DNA of 34,894 nucleotides from Synechococcus sp. UW179A (lineage in GTDB: Bacteria; Cyanobacteriota; Cyanobacteriia; PCC-6307; Cyanobiaceae), in assembly GCF_900473965.1 (NCBI RefSeq), contig NZ_UCNJ01000023.1:1-34894 (forward strand), written 5' to 3'. The position numbers and the translations under genes are program-made. This document shows positions 7,760 through 14,197 of this stretch, one piece after another. The notes beneath the pieces are model-generated. The model did no database searches, was not told the DNA's origin, and was given only the letters and a program-made list of their open reading frames with translations. Each line of letters begins with the position of its first letter. Position 1 is the first letter of the stretch.

Positions 7760-10342
7760 GTGGATCAAAAGACCATTCAGGAGCTCTCATCCACTGGACG
7801 CCACCAGGAGTGCCTACAGGCTTGCCAACAGCTTCTCCAGAGCGAACCCGAAAACTCATTTCCCTGGAAATACGCAGGTAAATCACTCCTTGCCCTAGGG
7901 CAATTTGAAAAAGCACAACAATGCCTAACAAAAGCTCATCAGCTCAACAACAAAGATCCTGAGACCCTCAAAGATATCGGCAACATTTTCAATGCCCTCC
8001 AAAATGACGCAGAAGCAATAAGGCTCTATAAAGCAGCTCTTTCAATCGACCAGAATTACGCACCAGCTATCAACAATCTTGGGTTAATCGCTAAGCGACA
8101 GGGCAGCCTCACCGCAGCAGAGCAGTTAATCAAAAGAGCTTGTGACCTAGACCGATCATTCGCCCCTTATTACATAAATCTGGGCGGCATCTACAAAGAT
8201 CTCGGCAACCTCGACCAGGCTCTTGCCTCCACTCTCAAATCACTCGAGCTCAAACCTGATAACCCCACTGCCCTCATGAACCTGGGCATCATCTACAAAG
8301 ATCTCGGCAACCTTGATCAGGCTCTTGCTTCCACTCTCAAATCCAAAGAACTCAAACCTGATAACCCAGATGCCCACATGAACCTGGGCGGCATCTACAA
8401 AGATCTCGGCAACCTCGACCAGGCTCTTGCCTCCACTCTCAAATCACTCGAGCTCAAACCTGATAACCCCACTGCCCTCATGAACCTGGGCATCATCTAC
8501 AAAGATCTCGGCAACCTTGATCAGGCTCTTGCTTCCACTCTCAAATCCAAAGAACTCAAACCTGATAACCCAGATGCCCACATGAACCTGGGCGGCATCT
8601 ACAAAGATCTCGGCAACCTCGACCAGGCTCTTGCCTCCACTCTCAAATCACTCGAGCTCAAACCTGATAACCCCACTGCCCTCATGAACCTGGGCATCAT
8701 CTACAAAGATCTCGGCAACCTTGATCAGGCTCTTGCTTCCACTCTCAAATCACTAGAACTCAAGCCTGATAATCCTGGCGCTGTCAGCAATCTCAATACC
8801 TTCATTGACCAGCTGAACATAAGCCCATCCAATGCCCATAACGTAACACGAGCATATGAGTTACTTCTAAACCAGACGGACATATCACACCAAAAGCTAT
8901 CACAAATATTCCTACAGACATTTCTCCCAACAATCCAGAAAGCATCGGCATCGGATCCGATTATCTCCAACGAAAATCAGTCTTTAAAGGCATTAGCTGC
9001 CGACTGGAGATTTCTCAAATCCCTGAGCTTAATGGTTCCTCCAGTCTCAGAGGCTGAAGGATTTTTTACCAGACTAAGGAAGGAGCTCCTAGCCCTGACA
9101 ATTCAGATGGGCACAGTTCCAGAACAACTCAGGCGTTTAACGAAATCCCTAGCAGCGCAATGCTTTCTCAACGAATATGTTTATACGTCATCACAAGAAG
9201 AGGATGACTCTATAGCCCAGCTCATTGAGGCAGCAGCTCACAACCAGGAAAACACCAACCGCCATCTTGCGATCATAGGTTGCTACAAAGCGATTTATAC
9301 AACAGGCATAAGCACAGAATTCATCAATAACTACCCCACCCCAGATGACAGTAGCAAAGAACTAATTACAGCTCAATTCAAAGAACCGCTCCTGGAGCAA
9401 GAGATCAAGACTTCCTTACAAGAAAAACGGAATGTTAGCGACACAATCTCCCAGCAAGTTCAAGCAATGTACCAGGAGAGCCCATATCCAAGATTCAAAT
9501 TTGCTGACTACACATCTAGTAAATTAGCAAAGCCAATATTAAAAGCCGTTGAACTAGAAACGTCTAGAAAAGACCTATCTTTTTCAGAAGAATTAAAGTC
9601 ACTAACTGCCGCACCAAAAGTCCTCATAGCCGGCTGCGGCACTGGCAATCAGGTTATCAATGCTAGCCGTTATAAAAATGCTCAAATCACAGCAATTGAT
9701 CTCAGCAGTAGCAGCCTGGCATACGCAAGCAGAAAGACAAATGAATATGAGATGAATAACGTGACCTTCAAACAAATGGATCTTCTCAATGTCACCCAGC
9801 TTGGCGACATATTCGACATTATTGAATGTAGCGGTGTTCTTCACCACATGGAGAATCCATCTAAAGGTTTATCAGCACTGCTTCAACAACTTAAACCTGG
9901 TGGATACATCAAGCTCGGACTCTATAGCGAAATTGCCCGTAAGGTCATCGTGGAAGCACGTGAGACAATTAAAACGTTAAAGATTGACAGCACCCCAGAA
10001 GAGATTAGAAGATTCAGGAAGCAAGTTCTTGACGGAGAAATCAATGAAATCCTGGATCTTCCTAAATTCGGAAGAGATTTTTATTCACTTTCAGAATGCC
10101 GAGATCTTTGCTTCCATGTTCAGGAACATCGCTTCACAACAGATTCACTCAAAAAACTCTTGGATTCTCATGGTCTGACTTTTTGCGGATTCATAGTGAC
10201 AGAGCAAATTAAGAAGATCTACCAAGAACAATATCCAGAAGACATTGATATGACTTCATTGCCTAACTGGGGAAAATTCGAGGAAAAATGTCTTTCAACC
10301 TTCACAGGTATGTATCAATTCTGGGCACACAAGCCATCCTAA
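7760..10342 (+). CDS. TPR protein with C-terminal SAM-dependent methyltransferase
   Basis: The 860-residue protein has an N-terminal TPR-like cap (residues 1-135, MDQKTIQELSS, type I). This is followed by about six near-identical 34-residue TPRs (LGNLDQALASTLKS-type) to about residue 340, then a helical linker. The C-terminal class I methyltransferase starts near residue 560. QAMYQESPYPRF is a typical pre-domain segment, IAGCGTG near 622 is the SAM-binding motif I, and FDIIECSGVLHHM near 685 and LKPGGYIKLGLYSE are motifs IV and V. It should methylate a substrate held by or near the TPR scaffold, which is unknown. The start is GTG at 7760, in the same context as the homologous gene at 14198. 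Three exact 204-base repeat copies lie within it. Confidence 0.92.
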   Translation: MDQKTIQELSSTGRHQECLQACQQLLQSEPENSFPWKYAGKSLLALGQFEKAQQCLTKAHQLNNKDPETLKDIGNIFNALQNDAEAIRLYKAALSIDQNYAPAINNLGLIAKRQGSLTAAEQLIKRACDLDRSFAPYYINLGGIYKDLGNLDQALASTLKSLELKPDNPTALMNLGIIYKDLGNLDQALASTLKSKELKPDNPDAHMNLGGIYKDLGNLDQALASTLKSLELKPDNPTALMNLGIIYKDLGNLDQALASTLKSKELKPDNPDAHMNLGGIYKDLGNLDQALASTLKSLELKPDNPTALMNLGIIYKDLGNLDQALASTLKSLELKPDNPGAVSNLNTFIDQLNISPSNAHNVTRAYELLLNQTDISHQKLSQIFLQTFLPTIQKASASDPIISNENQSLKALAADWRFLKSLSLMVPPVSEAEGFFTRLRKELLALTIQMGTVPEQLRRLTKSLAAQCFLNEYVYTSSQEEDDSIAQLIEAAAHNQENTNRHLAIIGCYKAIYTTGISTEFINNYPTPDDSSKELITAQFKEPLLEQEIKTSLQEKRNVSDTISQQVQAMYQESPYPRFKFADYTSSKLAKPILKAVELETSRKDLSFSEELKSLTAAPKVLIAGCGTGNQVINASRYKNAQITAIDLSSSSLAYASRKTNEYEMNNVTFKQMDLLNVTQLGDIFDIIECSGVLHHMENPSKGLSALLQQLKPGGYIKLGLYSEIARKVIVEARETIKTLKIDSTPEEIRRFRKQVLDGEINEILDLPKFGRDFYSLSECRDLCFHVQEHRFTTDSLKKLLDSHGLTFCGFIVTEQIKKIYQEQYPEDIDMTSLPNWGKFEEKCLSTFTGMYQFWAHKPS
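8181..8760 (+). repeat. 204-base tandem repeat inside the TPR-methyltransferase gene
   Basis: Units start at 8181, 8385 and 8589. The first two are identical by eye, and the third is identical for about 170 bases before diverging at the AAATCACTAGAA segment. Each unit encodes two TPRs (68 residues), alternating between a GGIYKDLG and a GIIYKDLG motif. Synonymous sites are also identical, so the expansion is recent, and the copy number is likely to vary between strains. Confidence 0.95.
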
Positions 10343-10425
10343 GATATAATTTTAAAGGGGCAATTATACGCACGAGCCAAGCTGAAACCAAGTCAACACG
10401 AGTGCTTCATGCTTTAAAAGTAACT

Positions 10426-10569
10426 TCATCTGAAGCCTCTCTTCTTCTCTGAGGCATAAAACATTGCCGTTACCTCATTGAGGATAAGATCTACTGATCC
10501 ATAACGAGAGTTCTTTCTCAACATCTCCTTGAAAAGAGCCTCACTCTTCTTATCTAGTTTGATATTCAT
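10426..10569 (-). CDS. Small ribbon-helix-helix-like protein (RHH-b), copy 1
   Basis: From the ATG at 10567-10569 the frame encodes 47 residues: MNIKLDKKSEALFKEMLRK, a turn, then YGSVDLILNEVTAMFYASE. This has the strand-helix-helix layout of CopG/Arc-type DNA-binding proteins or antitoxins. The frame stays open upstream to a TTG at 10620, but the upstream ORF ends exactly here with an ATGA overlap, which supports the internal ATG. It lies antisense, just after the TPR gene. A close copy is at 28045 and a decayed one near 16.8 kb. The fold is inferred by eye. Confidence 0.6.
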   Translation of the reverse strand: MNIKLDKKSEALFKEMLRKNSRYGSVDLILNEVTAMFYASEKKRGFR

Positions 10570-10733
10570 CGTCTTGGAAAGTGCTTGAAGTAGAAGTTTT
10601 CCATTGCCACCTTGTAGCAACCAGACCTTGTCAATCTGGTCTTACGTATCAACGCTTCCTCCATCTGACGAAAAGCATTTACTTCTCGTCGATTGAAGGA
10701 GACATTAGTAGAGGGGGTCTTAGTGATATACAT
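10566..10733 (-). CDS. Small basic ribbon-helix-helix-like protein (RHH-a), copy 1
   Basis: A 55-residue frame starts at the ATG at 10731-10733: MYITKTPSTNVSFNRREV, then a helix with FRQMEEALIRK, then LTRSGCYKVAMENFYF. It is strongly basic and again has the outline of a short strand plus two helices. Its TGA overlaps the ATG of RHH-b (ATGA), so the pair would be translated in tandem. The frame is also preserved at 28185-28352 except for one stop codon, and a more decayed copy exists near 16.8 kb. I found no toxin motif, so a toxin-antitoxin role is not claimed. Confidence 0.5.
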   Translation of the reverse strand: MYITKTPSTNVSFNRREVNAFRQMEEALIRKTRLTRSGCYKVAMENFYFKHFPRR

Positions 10734-11099
10734 AGTTTTTGAAAAGAAAAGATAGTGATGTCAGTTGATCATGGATCAAACCAAACTCAAGAGGGTGAAG
10801 CCTCAGACAACAAGCGCGCTTTACTTCTAGAAAGCATTTGAATCTATTTATATGATTTCAACCTTGAAACCAATCACTTTTGAATCAAAAAGCCCTCCAA
10901 AGCGGTCTCAAACGAACTTAAAGCGGAAGCAGTGCGGAATCAAAGCTAATTAGCCAAGATTCAATCGATTCATGCTTAAAAGAGTCTTGAGTCTGAATTT
11001 CCTATATCTTCACCACTATGTATAAGAGTTTTCAGTCAGAAACTGTTGTGCGTAGCCTACAGTCATATTCAACTGAGGTTTGTTTCGTGGGAATAAGTA
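10734..11099. other. Module-conserved non-coding segment
   Basis: No gene is visible. The stretch 10734-11000 is homologous to 17000-17277 and to 28353-28560, always beyond the RHH pair. Shared strings include GCCTCA near 10800 and TTTCAACCTTGAAACCAATC near 10858. It is the probable upstream region of the antisense RHH pair. From 11002 to 11099 the sequence is unique to this module. Confidence 0.6.
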
Positions 11100-11537
11100 C
11101 TACTGGTGCTCATCACTAAGGATCCTTCGATTACCCCTATAGAGATGTCTCGGTAGATGCCGTGACCTCCAGAGAGCATCAGAAATACCCATCTGAGGTG
11201 GAAGGCGAGTAACCCTTTCCTCATGCTCACAAGCATCAATGGGCTCTTGTGGGGGCACCTCTAAGACCTCTTGGGTGGGCAGCAGCAGGTGAGCTGCATT
11301 CTCCCTCACGAAGTCCAGCAAGGTCGTTGCTGTGCCACAGCGATGGCACTTAAAGCGCCATCGACCTGGAGATCCTTTCTCAGGATGGAGATACCCCTTA
11401 TGGACGCAACCAGGGGCATGACTGTCGTGTTGGCAGTAGGGGCATCGAAAGCGATACACCCCACTGTCTGTCTTTCTCCATCCCAGTTGCTGCAAGGTCA
11501 CTGAGAGACCCTGCAGCAGTTGCTCTGGGGAGTGCAT
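11100..11537 (-). CDS. Zinc-ribbon protein resembling the N-terminus of phage-type DNA primases
   Basis: The 145-residue protein has four cysteines in two pairs: CPYC near residue 32 and CHRC near residue 64. A basic KGYLHPEKG stretch lies between them and TATTLLDFVRENA follows, the pattern of the zinc ribbon of T4/T7-type and cyanophage primases. It is much shorter than a full primase and lacks a TOPRIM or polymerase domain, so it is either a stand-alone DNA-binding protein or a remnant. GAGG lies five bases before the ATG. The upstream gene ends 11 bases away, so the two form an operon. It is cargo of the integrase-bearing module. Confidence 0.6.
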   Translation of the reverse strand: MHSPEQLLQGLSVTLQQLGWRKTDSGVYRFRCPYCQHDSHAPGCVHKGYLHPEKGSPGRWRFKCHRCGTATTLLDFVRENAAHLLLPTQEVLEVPPQEPIDACEHEERVTRLPPQMGISDALWRSRHLPRHLYRGNRRILSDEHQ

Positions 11538-11548
11538 GAGACCTCAGA

Positions 11549-12028
11549 TCAAAGACCGAGCTTTGCCTTCAATCGCTTGTACTCGTCAACATCAGCCTGA
11601 GAAGGGACAGCATCCAGATAGTTAGAAATGGCTTCCTCCACATCTTCCTGATCACCATCACTCCAAGTGACACTTAGAAAGTCAGGATTCCAACCATCAC
11701 CAATTCCTGCATAATCGCTTTCGATCAATGAATCGAACAGGGTGTTGCACTCCAATTCCTTTAATTCCGCCTCAGAGACAAAATTAACGCTCTCCCATTT
11801 GCTTTTCGGCTGAAAGTCGGGATTGGTCGTCCAAACTTCCATCTTGCCAGTAGTGTTGCAAGGGAAAGGATTATTGGCTTCAAGGATCTCATTCAAAATA
11901 AGCGGATTAACGTATTGATCCTCAGGTAGAATGATGCATCCGCTATCACACTCAGATGCCATCGACAGCACATAGAAAGTTTCAAAATTTGATTCATAAT
12001 TGGACTTAGATTTAGGCTTGATCTGCAT
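11549..12028 (-). CDS. Hypothetical acidic protein, integrase-module cargo
   Basis: The 159-residue acidic product (MQIKPKSKSNYESNFETFYV at the N-terminus) contains clustered Asp and Glu near the C-terminus (VTWSDGDQEDVEEAISNYL). It has no signal peptide or membrane segment, and I recognise no family. The gene lies 11 bases upstream of the zinc-ribbon gene on the same strand and both sit inside the segment bracketed by the 10-base direct repeats. It is absent from the other modules. Co-expression with the zinc-ribbon protein is likely; function is unknown. Confidence 0.6.
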   Translation of the reverse strand: MQIKPKSKSNYESNFETFYVLSMASECDSGCIILPEDQYVNPLILNEILEANNPFPCNTTGKMEVWTTNPDFQPKSKWESVNFVSEAELKELECNTLFDSLIESDYAGIGDGWNPDFLSVTWSDGDQEDVEEAISNYLDAVPSQADVDEYKRLKAKLGL

Positions 12029-12402
12029 AATTAAAGATAAGTAGGTGGATGTGGTTTTTCTCGGTGTTTCTCACCGCTTGGGTTTAGAGACGGCTTATCG
12101 TCTTCGCCAGAGCGCATATGCAGTGGCGTGTATTTTATTTTCAAATCGTAGAGGAGGCGTCCTGCCCTCGTTTCGATACACATATTATACGGCGCACAGA
12201 AGTCAAGACTGCCTGGGGCAAGACACTTTATATTTACCTCATGTTTAGACAAAATAACTGCTCAAAAAAGCCAGTGACACCAATCATTCTGCTGCAGAAA
12301 ATCAGGAAGCCCAAGACCCCTGATATAGCCCCAAAAAGTGGCACATATACTGCCTTATAAGCCAGCAGAAGCGCCCTCCAGGAGGGAGGACTAATCGAAT
12401 CA
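12029..12402. other. Gap without a convincing gene
   Basis: Short frames exist on both strands (about 70 residues), overlapping each other, with proline- and basic-rich compositions that look random. A small perfect GC hairpin (CCCTC/GAGGG) at 12375-12387 has no T run on either strand. I see nothing else in it. Confidence 0.5.
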
Positions 12403-12573
12403 TTAGCGGCTCATCTTTTCTCGCTCACACGCCTGCTGATGTCTTCTGAAAATCTTGGCTGAATACAAACCAAGGACACCCTCCATAGAGCAGGCGATGA
12501 CTTCTCCGCAATGAGGGCATCTGAATTTCTCCCTCCTTTCCTCAATCCACTGGTCTTTGCTCTGGCTCACCAT
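12403..12573 (-). CDS. Small zinc-finger protein overlapping the integrase 3' end
   Basis: A 56-residue frame starts at the ATG at 12571-12573 (MVSQSKDQWIEERREKF). It contains CPHC at residues 19-22 and HQQAC at 45-49, a CX2C-X22-HX3C layout that would bind one zinc. It overlaps the last seven bases of the integrase gene (ATGGTGA), suggesting coupled translation after the recombinase. The same start and first residues are preserved next to the decayed integrase at 17.3 kb, where codon 4 is a stop. This makes it a conserved part of the integrase unit and a candidate accessory (excisionase-like or regulatory) protein, though that role is only inferred. Confidence 0.65.
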   Translation of the reverse strand: MVSQSKDQWIEERREKFRCPHCGEVIACSMEGVLGLYSAKIFRRHQQACEREKMSR

Positions 12574-13631
12574 GTCGGCACCATCACTCGCCCTGTGGGC
12601 TTGGCATAGGTCCTGAGCAGCTCCTCAGTGCGATGTCCTGCCACTGCTGCCAAATCAGCGGGGCTATTCCCAAGTGCAAGGGCATGACTCAGAAACGAAT
12701 GCCGCTGGGCATACAGACGCCGTGGAGTCAGCCCCACCCGTTTCTGACTTCTCTTCCAGAGCTTCTCTAATCCTGAGTCATACAGATGCCCATGGGTCCG
12801 TGGGGTCACAAACACCAAGCCATTCTTTGTGTTCAGACCCAGGCACTGCATCGTCTTTTGGTACTGCCTGAGCACCAAGACGACCTGCTGACTCAACGGC
12901 ACCACGCGTGCCTTGCCTGTCTTGGTGCCTGACCACAGTCTTTGATGCGTAGCAGTGCCATCTCGCCTCAACGACTTACTGATCAGTAGCTCCCCTTCAT
13001 CCAGGCGCACAGAGTCCCAGGTCAGACCAATCACTTCTGCATTCCTGAGCCCTGTGGTCAACCACAGAGCAAAGCAGGGGTAAAACCACTCCTCATTGCT
13101 TCTGAGATCGTCCAGCACCTTCTTGATCTCATCCTTACTAAGTACTTCCTCTTCCACTGACCTTGCTGGCACCTTCACCTGGACCAACCGCAATGCCTTA
13201 TTGCCTGGCTGCACAGATTGAATCGTGCTGAGGAGCGTGGACTGGGTGGATGCCGCCAAACCCTCTGCCTTCATCCATGCAAGAAAGCGATCAACCTCGG
13301 CTTTGGTCCTGATCGGCAAGCCAAACCGCTTCACCACCCGATAGGCATGCGTGACCCTTGCCTGCCTCTTCTCCTCTGACAGGTGCCTAAGTGCATCGAG
13401 CAAATCCTGGTCTCGCCCCTCCACCAGTGGGCAGTATCGATTCAGGGATAGGTCCAAATCCCCCTGCTGGGCATCCCGCCAGATCTCAGCGCAGATGGCT
13501 TGTGCCCTGGCTTGGGCGACTGGATCTTCAAAACGACCAAGGCGATTGATGAAATGGTCCCGCCCATCGAGCCTCAACCTGACTTGGAGAGCACCGTTGT
13601 TGTCCCTCACCCTCGGCGGCTTCTTCAACAT
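12567..13631 (-). CDS. Tyrosine recombinase/integrase (intact copy)
   Basis: The 354-residue protein has an SAM-like core-binding domain (about residues 95-160) and a C-terminal catalytic domain. The first catalytic Arg is in TTGLRNAEVIGL (about 196), and a Lys-containing beta-hairpin is in GTKTGKARVVPL. The second Arg is in RLYAQRHSFLSHAL (about 309), with Tyr replacing the usual His of HxxR, a variant seen in many phage-type integrases. AGHRTEELLRTYAKP follows with the Tyr nucleophile. I chose the ATG at 13629-13631 because a purine-rich GGGAGAGGG lies just upstream; the frame is open to 13694. Its 5' end faces a PLD 3' fragment, so it sits at the module junction. Two decayed homologues occupy the same place in other modules. 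Confidence 0.92.
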   Translation of the reverse strand: MLKKPPRVRDNNGALQVRLRLDGRDHFINRLGRFEDPVAQARAQAICAEIWRDAQQGDLDLSLNRYCPLVEGRDQDLLDALRHLSEEKRQARVTHAYRVVKRFGLPIRTKAEVDRFLAWMKAEGLAASTQSTLLSTIQSVQPGNKALRLVQVKVPARSVEEEVLSKDEIKKVLDDLRSNEEWFYPCFALWLTTGLRNAEVIGLTWDSVRLDEGELLISKSLRRDGTATHQRLWSGTKTGKARVVPLSQQVVLVLRQYQKTMQCLGLNTKNGLVFVTPRTHGHLYDSGLEKLWKRSQKRVGLTPRRLYAQRHSFLSHALALGNSPADLAAVAGHRTEELLRTYAKPTGRVMVPTW

Positions 13632-13814
13632 CCCTCTCCCTTGCATGGGAGTCGGGCTTAGGGCTGACACCTCTAAAAAGCCAAGCCAGATCAACAGACT
13701 TAGTAGCTCTTCTTAGCCGAATGGAGTCTCAACGCAAGATCCAGTGCCCTTTTGGCTTGGGTTCTGGCTTATGGAGTCAGGAGAGTCCTGAGCGTCCCTG
13801 AGCGATTCCTTCAA

Positions 13815-14113
13815 AACCACTGCAAGAACTGGATGTCGGCACCCCACGCCTCGCACGCGGAGACAAGCTCCACCACAAGTTCGCCGTGATCGACAACAAA
13901 ACAGTGATCACAGGCAGCTTCAACTGGTCACCAGCTGCGGCTCACACCAATGATGAAACCCTGCTGATGATTCACTCACCCAAACTCGCTTTTCACTTCA
14001 CTCGAGAGATGAATCGGATGTGGCGCAGCGCTGAGCTGGGGATAACGCCACGAATCCAACGCAAACTGGAGGTGCAACGAGCCAAATGCGGAACAGGGCT
14101 GGAGAGGGACTGA
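13815..14113 (+). pseudogene. 3' fragment of the PLD-like gene (copy 2)
   Basis: From about TTCAAAACC at 13810 the sequence aligns with the end of the PLD gene (7352-7652) at roughly 80% by eye. It stays in frame through HHKFAVID, GSFNWSPAAAHTNDE and the C-terminal LERD stop. It lacks the first half-site and the N-terminus, so it cannot be a complete enzyme. Upstream is the 5' end of the intact integrase; downstream, 84 bases on, is a TPR gene. This is the expected product of site-specific insertion into the 3' end of the PLD gene, or of tandem duplication. Confidence 0.85.
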
Positions 14114-14197
14114 GAGTAGCTCGAGCAGTAGCTTAAACATGGATCAAGAATGGTTCAAAAGCCGTAAATTGCTACGGAGGCGGCATGTGAGCACTCA

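Larger units (their letters stand above)
10992..12529. repeat. 10-base direct repeat bracketing a 1.5-kb cargo segment
   Basis: TCTGAATTTC occurs at 10992-11001 and 12520-12529. In the decayed module the same string occurs once, at 17268-17277, joining the left flank of the first copy directly to the right flank of the second. The segment between them here carries the zinc-ribbon and hypothetical genes. Confidence 0.75.

Noticed and set aside
8181-8760. CRISPR-like repeat array
   Set aside because: The repeats are contiguous, in frame and encode TPR pairs; there are no spacers.
10566-10620. Longer 64-residue form of RHH-b from a TTG at 10620
   Set aside because: The ATG at 10569 overlaps the upstream ORF stop as ATGA and begins exactly at the predicted strand; the upstream part is used in another frame.
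12031-12252. Possible 73-residue gene on the minus strand, with an overlapping plus-strand frame
   Set aside because: Both frames look random in composition, overlap each other and have no homologous counterpart in other modules.
12375-12387. Terminator after the integrase/zinc-finger unit
   Set aside because: The short GC hairpin has no following T run on either strand.
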